DNA of 64,000 nucleotides, taken from contig NC_060213.1 in NCBI RefSeq assembly GCF_021130785.1, positions 68,747,501 through 68,811,500 of the forward strand, given 5' to 3'. Below, piece by piece: positions 1-14,650 of the stretch. The translations under genes and the position numbers were made by a program. The notes beneath the pieces were generated by a model, which was not told the origin of the DNA, searched no databases, and saw only the letters and a list, made by a program, of their open reading frames with translations. This DNA comes from Homalodisca vitripennis (lineage: Eukaryota > Arthropoda > Insecta > Hemiptera > Cicadellidae). How positions within the stretch are numbered: position 1 is the stretch's first letter; each line of letters starts with the position of its first letter.

Positions 1-1477
1 AAATTTTGGGGGTTTTTTTTTCCCTTTTTTTTTTAAAAAGGGGGAAAAAAAATTTTAAAAAAAAAAAAATTTTTAAAAAAAAAATTTTTAAAAAAAAATT
101 AAAAATTTTTAAAAAATTTTTTAAAAAATTTTAAAAAACCCCCCAAAAATTTTTTTTTTTTTTCCCCTAAAAAAAACCAAAAAATTTTTTTTTTTTTTTT
201 AAAAAAAATTTTTTTTTCCCCCCTTTTTTTTTTTTTCCCCCCTTTTTTTTTTTTTAAAAAAAAAATTAATTTTTTTAAAAGTTAAAAAAAAAAAAAAAAT
301 TTTTTTAAAAAAAAAAAAAATTTTGTTAAGAAAAAAAAGCCAAAATTTTTTTAAATTTTTTTAAATTTTTTTAAAAAAAAAAATTTTTAATTTTATAAAG
401 GGAAAAAAATTTTCCCCCTTTTTTTTTCCCCCAAATAAAAAAAAAAAAAATTTTTTTAAAAGGGGTTTTTTAAAAAAAAAAAAATTTTTTGGGAAAATTT
501 TTTAAAAAAAATTTTTTTAAAAAAATTTTTTTTTAAATTTTAAAATTAAATTAAAAATTTTTAACTTAAAAAAATTTTTTTTAAAAAATTTTAAACCCCC
601 CCGGGTAAAAAATTTTTTTTAAAAAAAAAAAGGGGGGGGGGGTGGGGGAAAAATTTTCCCCCGAAAACCCCCCTTTTTTTTTTAAAAAAAAAAAAAGGGG
701 GGAAAAAAAAAAAAAAAACCCCCCCTTTTTTTTAAAAAATTTTTTTTTAAAAAAAAAAAAATTTTTTTAAAAAAAAGGGGGGGGCCCCCCCAAGGGAAAA
801 ACCCAAAAGGTTTTGGGAAAATTTTTTTTAATTTTAAAAAAATTTTTTTTTTTTTTAAAAAAAGGGGGTTTTAAAAAAAATTTTTAAATTTTTTTGGGGG
901 GGTTTTTCAAAACCCCCCCCCAAAAAAAAAAAAAATTTTTTTTTCCCTTTTTTTTGGGGGTTTTTTCTAAAAAAAATTTTTTTAAGGGTATTTAAAAACC
1001 CAAAAAAAAAGCCGGGGGGGGTTTAAAAATTTTTTTTAAAAAAAAAAAATTTTTTTTTAAAAATTTAAGGAAAAAAAAAAAAAAAAAATTTTTTAAAAAA
1101 AAAGGTTTTTGGAATTTTTTAAAAAAAACTTTTTTCCTTTTTTAAAATTTTAAAAAAAATTTTTTTAAAAAAATTTAAATTTTAACCCCCTTTTTTCAAA
1201 ATTTTTTTTTTTTAAAAAATTTTTCCCCCCAAAATTTTAAAAAAATTTTTTTTATTTAAAAAAGTTTTTTTTTTAAAAAAAATTTTTTTTTTTTAAAGGG
1301 GTTTAAAAAAATTTTTAAAAAAAAAAAAATTTTTTTAATTAAAAAAAATTTTTAATTGGTTTTTTTTTTAAAAAAAAAAAAAAATTTTTTTTTTAAAAAA
1401 AATTTTTTTTCCCCCAAAAAAATTTTTTTTTCTGAAAATTTTTTTTAAAACCCCCAAAAAATTTTTTTTGGGGGGCC

Positions 1478-1535
<58 letters not shown>

Positions 1536-2762
1536 TTTTTGGGTTTTTTTTAAAAAAACCCCAAAAAAAAAATTTTTTTTTTTTTTTAAAAAAATTTTTT
1601 TAAAAAGCTTGGGGGAAAAAAAAAAAATTTTTTTTAAAAAAAAATTTTTTTTTTTTTTTTTCCCCTTTTTTTTAAAAAAATTTTTTAAAAAAATTTTTTG
1701 GGGGGGAAAAATTTTTTTAATTTTTTTAAAAATTTTTTTTTAAAAAAAAAAATTTTTAATTTTTTTTAAAATTTTTTAAAAATTTTTATTTTTTATTTTT
1801 AAAAAAAATTTTAAATTTTTTTAAAAAAAAAAAGCCCAAAAAACCGGGCCTTTCTTTTTAAAAAACCCAAAAAAATTTTTAAAAAATTTTAAAAATTTTA
1901 AAAACCAAAATTTTAAAAAAATTTTAACCCATTTAAAAATTTTTTAAAAAAATTTTTTTCAAAAAAAAAATTTTTTTTTTTTTAAAAAATTTTTTTTGTT
2001 TTTTTTTTTTAAAAATTTTGGGGAAAAAAAAATTTTTGGGGGGGGAAAAAAAAAAAATTTTTTTTAAAAAAAAAAAAATTTTTTAAAAAATTTGGGGGGG
2101 CTTTTTTTGGGCCCGGGGGTTTTTTTGAAAATTTTTTTCCCCTTTCCCTTTTTGGAAAAAAAAAAAAAAATTAAAGGAAAAAAATTGTAAAGGGGTTTTT
2201 TTTAAAAAAAATTTTTTTTTTTCAATAAAAAAAAAAAAAAAATTTTTTTGGGGGGAAAAAAAATTTTTTTTGGTTTTTTTTTTAAAAAAATTTTTTTTGG
2301 GGGAAAAAACCCAAAAAATTTTTTTTTTGAAAAAAGGGGAAAAATTTTTTAAAAATTTTTTTAATTTTTTTAAATTAAATTTTTTTAAATTTTTTTAAAA
2401 ATTTTTTTTTTTTAAAAAAAAAAAATAGAATTTTTAAAAAATTTTTTTTTAAAAAAAAAAATTTTTTTTTTTTAGAAAGGCCCCCCTTTTTTAAAAAAAA
2501 AATTTTTTTTTTTTAAAAAAAAAAATTTTGGGGAAATTTTTTTAAAATTTGGGGGTTTTTTTTTAAATTTTTTTCAAATTTTTTTAAAAAAAGGTTTAAA
2601 AGCCTTTTTTAAAATTAAACTTAAATTTCTAAAATTTTTAAAAGGGCCCCCTTTTTTAAAAAAATTTAAAAAAAAAATTAAATTTTTTAAAACCCCTTAA
2701 TTTAAAATTTAAAAAATTTTTATTTTTAAATTTAAAAAAATTTTTTTTTTTTTAAAAAAAAA
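1..2762. other. Homopolymer-only sequence, probable assembly or base-calling artefact
   Basis: The stretch is almost entirely runs of 3 to 40 identical bases (A, T, and less often G or C) with virtually no ordinary dinucleotide mixture. It changes abruptly to normal sequence at about 2763. No reading frame, repeat unit or element can be recognised. Natural low-complexity DNA does not normally look like this, so a badly called or collapsed long-read end is the likeliest explanation. It should not be used for annotation. Confidence 0.85.
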
Positions 2763-5700
2763 TCTACCGTCACGTTGACGGTGAAGTTGAAAGAAGAGTC
2801 TTTTTATATAAGTAATTTCTGTAGCTGTGGTCGAGTGCATTCCAAAAATTGCATTTTAAAAGGGAAGTAGACTTGTGATATGGTTTACTCTTAGTTATGA
2901 TGCTTAAAAGAGATGCATAACATTATATAGAACAGTATCCAAAGAAAAAAAGTAACTGTAGCTTAAGTACCCACATATGTTTCAAAATACAACATAAATA
3001 AAAAAGAGTGGTAAGACAAATGTTCAAAACTATATTTTAAACACAACAATAATAGTTTAAAATAATGTTTTTTTACAAATTTAATTTGAGATGCATTTAT
3101 TGACTTGAATTGTTTAATATACCTGTTTAATTTCATATTTTATGAAAAGAGCGACAAAAGAAATAACTATTATTTACATTTCATTTTGATAAACTCCAAT
3201 AACGTCTAAAAATCGCCTTAAGAAAAATCTCTATGATAAGAACATAACGTGGAAGTAATATTAAAATAATTTTATGAATTTTTATGAGAATAGAACATTA
3301 AAGGAGAGGCCTGCAGCCGTGGCTGTTGTGGTGGGATATTAATCTGTGATTGCGTATTTCCGTGGCAAGTAAATTTAATTATATGATATATTGTATATTT
3401 TTATTTCTGGATGTTTTTTTATTATTTTTTATAACCACTTAAGCATAAATAAATCAAAGTTCATGTTATTTAACTAGGTGTAATCTGTTTAGAATTATCA
3501 CTTAGAGTATATATGTTTCATAATTGTATTAGAATCTTAATTTAATATTTACTCAAATATTCTACTACATCGAAATTGTGTCACACAGATTAATAACATT
3601 TCATCGTTACTTGTCTGGGGTTGGTTTCCCAACGACAGTTAATCATGTAAATAATTCTTATATTAGTTGTAGACAACTTAGTGAAGGGAAGCAAATCTGC
3701 CACTTGAATCAAGCTAAAAATATATGACTGCAAAATAAATTGTTTTTCTTAGTTAAAGTTACTGCATCGATTTCATGAGGAATCAGGTTGTTTGATTATA
3801 TTATGCAGTCAGACTCTAAGATCTTAGACTACGGAAGTATTCAGCGTCGCTTCCATTCAGTCTGAGGAGCGCTTCATTATGAGTTTTAAGAAGCTTAGGT
3901 ACTAAAAATTTTGATTCATTTTAAGACGCAGATCTAGTTATCTCTGTGTGCCTGAATTTACCACCCTCTGGACTTTGAATACCTTCATTCTTGATGCTAT
4001 GTTCATTCAGCCAGTGGCAATATTCATGTTCTGATATAGCACCATCTTTGAATAAGGAGGTCCTTATTCAGCCCCTTGATAATGCTTGTTATCTGATTAA
4101 GCACTCCTTTGAATCATGAGAGAGCTAAATCAGGACATAGATCTTGGCCACGCGAGGGCAATTATAACCTGCCCTTCAATAAAAATGACAATACCCATTG
4201 TAATGTATTAACGGTTATGTTATTGTAAAAATTGGTAATAATTCCAAATAATGAAATGCCTATTATACAAAATTTTATGAATGGAATATTATTGAAATAA
4301 AATTTAGGTACAAGTGCTAAGATACAAATACTAATATGCTATGAATTCTAGTGTAAACATCTGTAGGTAAAAGTTTTTTTTTAATTTGTATATTTCTCTC
4401 CAATAAATTTTAAAAATAACAATTACTTTTCTAGCATACACATGCACATAAATTAACATAAAAAATTAGGTAACCAATATAAGGTTACTTTTATGATTTA
4501 TTATAAGGAAATTTTAAATTCATACTGGTATACATTACTTATTTCCACGTATTACAATTGCTGTTTCTCACCCTCACATACAATTCGCCTGAATTGCAAT
4601 TGTAACAGAGAACAATCTGTTGTTCCCTAATAACACCGTCATACTAGAACACCTATTGTTATATGAGATTACACACTGATCCCTTGATTTATATAGAGTA
4701 ATAATCCCACATTATGAATAGCAGAGATTACAGCGTATAATTGATCTGTAGGACAAGTATTAATAATTTACTAATGAACAAATCTCGCTGGCTGTAATTA
4801 GGTTGATTACAGAACGTAATTAATTGTCACACAAACAATTACAGCAAACACGAGCAGAGTGTCGAAAATTACCTCATATATCTTTTTCACACATGGAAAA
4901 TTTTAAATTTATTTACCTGTTATTTACGAAAATTAAGTAAAATAATAAAAAATGAATAAAAATAGTTCTAACGAAATCTTATAACTTCATGAAATGTATA
5001 TCGTATTGGTCTAGGGATAATATTTCATGTAATAGAATACTTTTGAGTGGTCGAAAGTTAGCAAAGACTATCACTGGAGGAAATATAAAAAGTTCTTTCA
5101 CCTCTGTGCATTTGCTGTCTGATCGCACGATAACTCGAGAACGAATTAACCGATATTTTTTAAAAGAGAATAAGAAAGTCTCAAAATACATTAATCTGTA
5201 AGAAAATTAAACAAAATTATATAAAAAGTGGCATAGTGAATGTGTAGGTATACAGTTGCTATGTTGCATTAAACCTACATAACTTGTAATTTTTTCGTAA
5301 TTAAATATAAAAAAACTATATAGAATATTTGTTTTCTTTTAAAGTGAATTCGTTAGCAAATGACACTTTCAGTAGTGCTAAATGATTTTTTTTATCAGAC
5401 ATAGTTTTACACAACACCACAACTAAGACTTCATAATAATTTACCATAAACACCGACTTAAAACCTATTTTAAACATGTTACTTTCGTAATATTATGATC
5501 CTCTTGGAATAGGTAATAACTCAGTAAAATAAGGCAAAATAAGGATGCAACCTCGGAATGAAAGATAATAAGCTAAAAATTTGCATACGTCTTTATTTTG
5601 ATGGTATAAAACTTACCTCACAAGTCTCATATAATCACGTGTACGAGACTTAAGATATTTAAGGTCAAAGGTCACAAAAATCAGTTTTTTTGCAAATATC

Positions 5701-6052
5701 GCGTTTCTCTTACGCTAAATGACTTTGAAGGTGGTTAGAGAAAGTGTAGAATGGAAAATTTTCTTCAACTTTTGTCTGACGTAACTTTATGTACGTTCAA
5801 CTCTTTTTGAGATACAGCGCAAAGAGTAGGGGACTGCTTACCTGTACAATGCGAGGTCAGCCAGTAGAATTTAATAAATTTAATAATTTAATAACATTAT
5901 GTAAAAGATTACAAGGTATGAACGCGTGGCAATGTAATGAGACATACTATTGTTTCCTTCACTATTTTGAGAGTTAGCACATCCTTGTGCCACAGTAAAG
6001 GTTTTTATGCATATCGAAAATGAAAAAATACAGAAGAAGGAAAAGATGGCAT

Positions 6053-6084
<32 letters not shown>

Positions 6085-9049
6085 TATATATAAAATGCTC
6101 TCTTTTGAATTCCTACATTACCAGAAAATGTTTTCGTTGTCCAGCCAGTTTATTTGGCGTGGGAATACTCTCATTAGAGGTTTACATAAAAAAGTTATAA
6201 ATATATGAAATGAAATAAACTAATACAAATATTTAATATTTGCTTAAAAATATATTATTTGGCAATTTTTCCAAACACGCTAACTGATATGGAACAATAT
6301 TGCTGTTGAATCATACGTTCTGTTTTTTTGCGTTGTTAGTAGTTTTTTTTTAGTTCAATTTAGGTGAAAATAATAGTACTTATCTGAAAATATTTCTGAA
6401 TGATATTCCTTAAATAATTTACTGCTGCAAATCTTTAGGTTTACTACAAAATGTATATGTAGATAAAATAAGATAGATAAGTAGATAAACATATGTAGTT
6501 AGCTACAAAACAAAGTGAATGTGATGTTAAATATTCAGAACTTTACAATCCTCTCTCTTTCAAAATTTGAATGACGATTCTTTGGATAGGTACATATAAA
6601 TTTATCTAGTGAGGGTTTTTAATATAAAATATTGTACTGTTAAAGAAATGCAATTAACTACAATTAAAATAGTAGTTTTTAACTATGTTATTCAATAGGA
6701 TTAAATGTTTAATAAATTACTATATATGTATAGCATGTACATGTATGTATTTTAAAACCCTCAAATTATATTTTGGTAATTAATAATATTGTATAAGATT
6801 GTTTTAAAAACAATTTATATTATTAAGTCATTATCAACACAATCGTCCAGTAGAATGAATTTCATTGAAATGTATTAATTAGTATTAATTTATTATTAAT
6901 TTGTGAAAGTTTTGGATTAAAACCTTTTCAGAAAACTGTTCTCTATCCATACTGTATAATGCGTAATGCAGATGACTGTGTTATTGATGCAGTGTCAAAA
7001 GACATTAACATCTGAGGTATTAAAATAATGTCACAAACGTTTACTAAGATTTTGACGTCTATGACCTACAGCTTATTGAAGGTCTCGGAGTTAAGCTGTG
7101 TCAAATGTTAATATAAAAGTCATAAAAACAATATATATTAAAATCTTCATAGTTAATTTGGTGAAATAACGAAACAAGAGGCATAAAAGACACTCATCCC
7201 CCCCTCTCACCCCCCCACTCGCCTACACGCACACTCTTCCTCTTTCAGTTACTTGACATTAAACTTACACAAAGGAGATATCACAGCCAGTCTGATGTCA
7301 TTGAATAACATTTTATAACACACAACATTGTTCTTATAAAATCAAAGATAGTTCAAGCTCAGTTTTAAATAATCCAATCTAAGTAAACAACCCTGTACAG
7401 AAAATTCGAACGTAATTCAGAACCGGACTAGAACAATAAATGTACTTTCTATTTTGAATTATAGAATTAAAAATGATTTGAAACAGAAAAGTAAAAATCA
7501 TCGTATGACTAGTATAACTGAATAGTTTATTTCCATAGAAATGAATTTCTTATTTGGTCATTTATAAAGCATCAAATTTTATGAAATAGCCCTTTGATTT
7601 ACAAAATATTTATACTGTTAAAATCTAGTTGCAGGTGTAAAGATTCACAGGAGGGCTCACTTCTTATTGTTTTATACTTACCAGTTGAATGTATTATAGG
7701 CACATCAAAAAAAACCGATGTGTCGTTTAAATATGGGCAACAAAATGGATGTCAAGCAGCGGCATATCACTCAATGCAGATGTTTATATATTAGGGAAAT
7801 GTCTGCCAATGGGTCTAGTTTACTGCAGATGATGAGTGTTGGAGTGGTAGAGCACCTATATGTTAAAGTCTTTTCAAGCTTAAATATAAGAAAGTCTCTT
7901 CCCACAATCCCCTGCCCATTGTGATTATAAGAGGGTAGAAAATAAATAGCGTCCTATTTTTCCAATGTGAGGAATTATATGTACAACCAGCAAACATATA
8001 ATTTTTTCTAGTAGTAGTTAAAGTTTTGTAGCATGCGTTATTTATTAGAAAATATTCACAACAAAATTAGTTATCTCACATTTCATAAACGATTAAAACT
8101 CAATATATGTAGTTACTCCCTATGTATTCATCGTAGTCTATTTAGTTGTCATATTGAAAGGTAACACATCAAGTGAGTAGCTTAACTTATCTAAAATGTA
8201 AAATAATTGCATTACCAGTTTGGTAACTAAAGATGGTGTTATGAGAATAAAAATATTTACACATAACAATGCTATTGACACTAAACTAGATTGCTAGCCT
8301 GTAATCTTCTGGTTTTCCATCATTGCCAACCCATAAAACGAATATAAAAATATTTGCTAAAGCTCAGCAAAATGCATTTGAGTGTCATCTACCTTCACAA
8401 AATTTGATATTGATTATATAGAAATGAAGTTTTATGCAAAATTTAAAGTCTACAGATTTTGCTTTTGAGATAACATAAGTATTATTGTCAGATAATTCAT
8501 AATATTTTACAAGACTCCAGTCTAGTCTATCTATATGGTTTGGTGACGACGTTAGAACATTTTATGATAGAAACAGTATATACAATAAATCTTTACACGT
8601 GCACTCATCAGAATCTATTTGGTTACACTATACAAATGTATATTGCAGAAGTATGCCTATAAGTCTACTCTGAAATCACATGCATTGTCGTGTTTAGTTT
8701 AGTAAGTGACAAACCGAATTTTGTATCACTCATTGTGATAACTGAATATAACGATATTATAAACTAAGTACCTATCAGAACATTTTTTATAAATTAACTC
8801 TATTTTAAAAACACTGACTTACACTCTTAGAACTTGAGTTGTAATTAAGTTGTGAATTTTAGAGTTAATGATGCATCCATAATTTTTAACAGGAACAGTT
8901 TAATCAATCGATAAACTGGTACTCATGGTAGTTACTCATTTCAGGATGTTAAAGATGCAGATAACTGAAAAATATTTTTAAGTTCAGAACTGCGCACTAA
9001 ATTCCAATAAATGATTTCAATTATGGTTTGACAATTTATACACGTTCAT
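2763..9049. other. AT-rich intergenic stretch, no gene seen
   Basis: Ordinary AT-rich sequence with only short open frames (under 75 codons) that show no domain, codon pattern or start context. A small perfect hairpin (ACCGTCA, CGT loop, TGACGGT) lies at 2766-2782, at the boundary with the homopolymer block. About 3.83-4.15 kb is slightly richer in GC but matches nothing I recognise. A C-rich, pyrimidine-rich patch lies at about 7196-7245. Confidence 0.6.
6050..6094. repeat. (TA)n microsatellite
   Basis: Alternating AT/TA dinucleotides with a few interruptions. It lies inside a short open frame whose tyrosine/isoleucine-rich peptide is only the translation of this repeat. Confidence 0.85.
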
Positions 9050-10325
9050 CTTTGTTGTATTTTGTAATGAGAGAGCCATTATAGTTGGTGAGCCTCAAGT
9101 CACAAACTACTGGTTTCTGTTCTCCTAGTCGAGCCTTCCTCTGATCGTTTTTTCGTTCACATTTGTGTATTTAATGTGTATTTTATTACCATCAAAATTT
9201 ATTAATGTTACGTACAGACAGCCGGCAACTGCGATACAGTGTATTTAATAAACCATTTGCAGTGCTAGTTTCATTGCATATTGAATATTATTAGTATTTA
9301 ATTTAATATTCGTAGTGCCAGAATCTAATAAAACTTTTATATTGTTTTTACTCAAAATTCTTGTACATACAAATCATAATCAATAATGCTTGCTATAAGA
9401 AAGTGAAAGAAATAAAATGGATCCTCAACCCGTGTGTCGCACTTCTAGAATGTATTGGTGTTATCAAAATCAGATTTGTTCATAAAAGGTTAATTATGAA
9501 AATGTACACTTTCATATTTATAACCTCAATGTTCTTCAATACGTAATTTTATATTATATTTTTTACCAGTACATTGTAGATCCAGTACAAGATTGCATGC
9601 TAAATTTACTAAAATTCCTGCACTGTGTAGGAGAATGTACCAGAACGAAGCTTACTCGTAGTTTCCGTACCAGTAAGTTCAATCTCATTGGCTTTTGGTT
9701 TAATCACTGTAGCAACACCCCGGTTATTAGAGTACACATTCTATCTCTTTTGACAATAACACTAAACATGGTGTGACGTGTTTGGGTAGAGAAAATTTAC
9801 CTGGAATAATGGACTATTTATAGGAACCTTATGTTCAAAATCTAGTATATACTTTCGAATATCATAATTTTAATTATTTCAAAATGTTTATTACAAAAAC
9901 AAACATTTCCTGTAATTGTCGGAGTTTTTATCTTACTAATGGTAGTACAGATAGGATAGACACCTGAATATTTATGGAGACAAATTAATAGAACTCGTAA
10001 AAAACGTTAAACTGTCAAAATTGGCGTTTTCCATGCAAAAAACTTTTCAATCGACATTTATGGTCTACCACAGGGTAATTTAGTGTTTAGAAAAATTTGT
10101 TAGCAGCCCTGGGTCCAGCGAACTACCGCAATTGTCAGCCGTCTCGCTGCAAAAAAGTTCTTAGTGCCCCAGCATATAGCATCTTCATGCGTCGTCACGT
10201 TTGTATCTTCTGATCATGAGGCGAAAGGCGAAAGATAAACATTAACAAAAGGGAAATTAATGTATGTAAAAGACGTAAGAACTAGTAAACCATACATAGG
10301 ATTAAAAAACAATACCAAACCTCCC

Positions 10326-10328
<3 letters not shown>

Positions 10329-10393
<65 letters not shown>
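10329..10393. repeat. (AG)n microsatellite
   Basis: About 32 uninterrupted AG dinucleotides, which read as a serine-leucine repeat in one minus-strand frame. It has no sign of being coding. Confidence 0.95.
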
Positions 10394-10397
<4 letters not shown>

Positions 10398-11642
10398 CTA
10401 TACATTTATATACTTCACTTAATTAGTTTAAACTGATAGTAAATGGATATCGAAGGGCCTGACAGAACGGAAGGACAGAATTGTCGCACAGACTGGAAAG
10501 CAGACCGACAGACAACCCTTACCTTGTGAGTAAAGATGTTCTATCTTAGACCAAGAGTAACCTTTTTACCACGTTTCAAGTCTGTAAGGCCTTTCCATAC
10601 AGAGTTATCGCACAGAAAGTCAAAACAAAGACATGATTCTGTCAATATGCGACTCTAATGTGTCCCTGACTGTTACTTATTAAATCAGCTATATATCCTA
10701 TCTGGGGAGTAAATTTAAAAATATTGTACATCATTAAGAATAAAAACATAAACTCGTAGTTGAATATCTACTATTTCTAAAAGTCAATAAGTCATAGAGA
10801 AACATAACCTGAGTTATGTAGTGTGAAAACCTCAATTTTTTTAAAAATGTCAGTTAGAACCTTGTCAAACCAAGGTAGCGAAATATAATTTTATTTACTC
10901 TCATTCTTTCGCAACTCAAACATGCTGTTCAGATATTTACCGTGTATATAGATTTTGGCCTCTTATTAAAACTGTCAACAAAATAAAAAAAACATTAACC
11001 TCAAAACTGAGTTTTTTGTGTTCATTTACCAATATTACGGTTTATTTAACACAACCTGTCCACCGCTTTGAACGGATGAGCACACTATCTGCTTATTTAG
11101 CCATGAAAAAAGCTTTCCGGAAATTAAAATTTGTTTATAGATCAATCTTCCTTACCTTTTTACAATCAAAACAATATAAAAGTTACGGCTTCCAGAATAA
11201 CTTCGTCCGGGAAAAAAATTGCACGGGCCAAGAGTAAGTACGTATATACTTTTTGATCATGAGATCAAGGAAACAACTACTATGGCTTGAAAGTTAATTA
11301 TTCTAAATGTATAAATATATTCGAATACCTTCCAGTCACCAACAAAATATTTACAACTGGACTTTTATGCCACATAAAAAGATTTACATCTGACTCACTT
11401 TATTCAAACCTATTCATAAAAATTTGGTAGAAAGCCATATGTAATGGCTAGTATAAAATAAAAAAATTGTGTAATTATACTTTATTTTTTCTCAAAGAAG
11501 TTTAAACAACTATCAATAACATCTAAATTTGTAATTCTTGGTGCTTAAGCTGACGCTGCAACGGTCTACTGACAATTTGATGTTTTTACGCTACATACCA
11601 CAAGGGATGAATGAGAAGAAGTACGTGCAATGGTAAATGTAG

Positions 11643-11846
11643 TTCAGAGCTTCTGTGAAATCCGCTAGAGATTCGTCCTTTTGAAGCAAGAGATTATTTG
11701 ATATTCGAGTCAGTACAAAGGTAAGCAAACACTCTTGTACCTCTGCCAGTAGATTTGACTTCCGCTTCACCGTAATATCAGAAGCGGTGCATCTCTGAAT
11801 TTCAATCACTTGTCGAAATAAATTATATTATTATTCCTACTTGAGA
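11643..11846 (+). repeat. Unclassified dispersed repeat, copy 1
   Basis: This block of about 200 bp is the best-conserved part of the colinear duplication. It shares runs such as TTTGATATTCGAGTCA, CTTGTACCTCTG and AGAAGCGGTGC with 21277-21482 in the same orientation. A 72-codon minus-strand frame overlaps it, but the frame is not kept in the second copy, so I treat it as non-coding. Confidence 0.6.
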
Positions 11847-11850
11847 ATAG

Positions 11851-14650
11851 TAAATACAGTTTTTTGGATAGTAGTGATGTAGATTTTTTTCTTAATATTC
11901 TTTTCCCATAACATTTATTTTAGAGTTATTTGTGAAATATCTGTGTGCAAATACGATTCTACTGAAGAGGTTAATAATATAATCTTTTTAAAACATACGG
12001 ACCCAATATTTAATTTTTTGCCATAAACACCTAACTATGCATTTCTAGCTATAAACATGCTCATGATGTCTCATGGAGATTCCTTATACAACTTGACATA
12101 AGATGATGTTATCATGTAACTCCATTCATGACAAAACGGAACTTTTGTGTGTACTCTGTTAAAATGTAAATTAAAATTAAATTGGCTTTATTACAGACGA
12201 AGCTCAAACATACGACTTGGGCACATTGAATTAAGCTCTGATTATACAATATATTACATAATTACCCAACAGAAATATATTGACTAATATCCATAGAGAT
12301 ATCCCACATTTACCAAATATTTGGACTTATGGGAACTTTAGGGTCAACATCTAAGTAAATGTAGTAAATGGTATTGAATTATGTGTATTAGTATTAGAAA
12401 AAACGGGAAAACATTTAAATAAAATATATGTTATTTCTGCGTTAAATAGATTCTGAAATAAATGAAATCTGTTTTAACAAATTTAACTGATTTTTAGTGT
12501 ATTTATTAAGCAACACGATGACAGGTCAAAATTCTGTGCTGGCTTTGAGACAGAAAACGCTGGATTTGGTATTTTTCTTATTTTTTTCAACCCTTTAAAC
12601 GATATCTCGTACGTTGCAGGTATGCTCTCAAAAGTTTTATCTTACCCTAGAAACACCCATTTAATGTTGTGGGTTGCCGTTTTTATATATCAATGATACA
12701 TGATTTTAGTCTTTTAACGATCTCAATGGAAATTGGTTAATATATTCTTGTTTAATATTTTGGAGCGGTGGTGGGTGGAACTGTTGGAAAATCCATAAAA
12801 ATCAGTAAGATATACGTCAAGCAAAGGCGTGCGTGATAAGAGTAGATCCTTAATGGGTGGCCACTCAAAGAATCTTTCCCAGCAAGCAGCCTGCATGCTC
12901 GGACTTGACATTGATGACTCATGAGACATCATTAATTTATTCATTGTTACTAGGTCAACTTTAAAAAATACCTAAGCTTTAATTGACCTAATAAAGCATA
13001 TATTTCCCGTTTAACCTATTGGTGGTTCGATTATAGCCTAAATAGATAAATTCATATAAAAGTATATTTAATTTTTTAAATAAAACTTTGTGCACAAAAA
13101 TTTTAATTTGAACAACTTAATTATTAGAATTTAAAATTAAAATTAAAATTAGTTAAAATTTTATTAAGTTTAGATAACAGTATCCACTGTTTAAAACGCT
13201 CCTAAAAATGTAAATGGTTAAAATTACTGGGTCATGGTGCAAATTCCTGGATAGTTACGTTAAAGCTCATTGTAATAAAAGCATATACATATAATGCAGA
13301 TGGAAATAAGGTAATTAGATGTTAATTGTTGCATCGATGAAACAATTAAGTAACGTTAAAGAGAGATGTGTTTTTGCCTCAGGGGAAATAGAGATGTTTC
13401 CATAGTTTGTTTATTTAGTTTGTTTTTCCATATTTAATCAACAACATTGCTATTTAAAGAGAACTATAAATTGATATGAAATCTATAAGTGAAGATATCT
13501 TCCAAATTGTTATTTTAAACTTAATAAAAGTATTCCTTGATAATCTCATCCGTTAATTTTCATTCCCTCTTTTAACTATTCTATAATATTATGGTACTAA
13601 CCTCTTTGTTCTCTGCATTGATTTTTTGCATAGGATGCTGGGAAATAGTAAAATGTATCAAAGACAATTAATGACTTGGTGCCTTACGTATTTGGTTATT
13701 ATATACATCTGATTATATAGGAGTAAATAACCTTAATAGAAAATCCCCTTAAAATGATTTCGTTTTAACTAAACATATTTACATAAAATATTTTTAAATA
13801 ATTACAAAATAAAAAGGCCGGGTTTTTCCGAAGGGTGTTCAGTTTCGTTTCAAATCTCAGGCTGGTTATGTTACTGTTATATTTTCTGTTAAACCTACTT
13901 GGGAGTTTTTAGAAACATCACCCTTTCAAGTAAATACAAGTAGCAATCGGTAGGCCCTTTCTATCTCTGCCATTCACCAATGTAAATCTTATACATTTTA
14001 TATACATGATCAAGATCATAAGACACGTTTCCTTAAGACGGAGACTGTTGTGAATATCTGGATATATTCTGTAAGCTCTTCCACCACAATATCTTTAGAA
14101 TATTCTTCATGGGTCTCTAACACAGAATAATTAAAATAATCGACGCCAAACAACCTTCAATTCACCAAATTTTATTTTTTTATTATTTATACTTCTGATT
14201 GTTGTTTAATGTCTTACATTCTCTATAATATGAACTCTGCAAAGATGTTTGGCAGTTTTTTTCCCTTATTCCAAAATGACCTATTCAATCCAAAAAAAGT
14301 TCTGAAAATTCCACTCATTTAAATATATCTAAATGCTTCATTAATACAGTACAGGTAAGTAAACATAATAAAAATAATATTATTGTAGAATATGGTTATA
14401 TTTAACATGGAGCTATATTTGCACATAGCTAGGATTAAAATATTAACTAGTCTTAAACAATATTAAACAAGGTGGCAACCTCTTGCATACGGGTACATTT
14501 AACCTAGATTATTTACAAATAAATATGGTTTATTTAATATAACTAATATCCTGTTTTAATATAGTATTTTCATAAACTATATTGGTGTAATGTAGGATAA
14601 AGGCAATAATCTTATTTTGTAATGGTAAATGAATATAAGGTATCTGCCTA
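11851..14650. other. AT-rich intergenic stretch, no gene seen
   Basis: No recognisable gene or transposon. The few short open frames (for example 12723-12944 on the minus strand) lack any recognisable domain. A small AAAATT-type tandem patch lies near 13130-13165. Confidence 0.55.

Larger units (their letters stand above)
9050..11850 (+). repeat. Left copy of a diverged colinear duplication (partner 18645-21480)
   Basis: At least four short blocks here reappear in the same order and orientation about 9.6-9.7 kb downstream. The paired positions are 9064/18661, 9434/19096, 9654/19337 and 11701/21332. Similarity is roughly 60-75% by eye with small indels, and the intervening DNA has diverged. 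No coding signal is shared. It could be an old segmental duplication or two copies of a long unclassified transposon. Confidence 0.45.

Noticed and set aside
10214..10405. 63-codon minus-strand frame with a serine-leucine repeat
   Set aside because: It is the translation of the (AG)n array and has no coding signal on either side.
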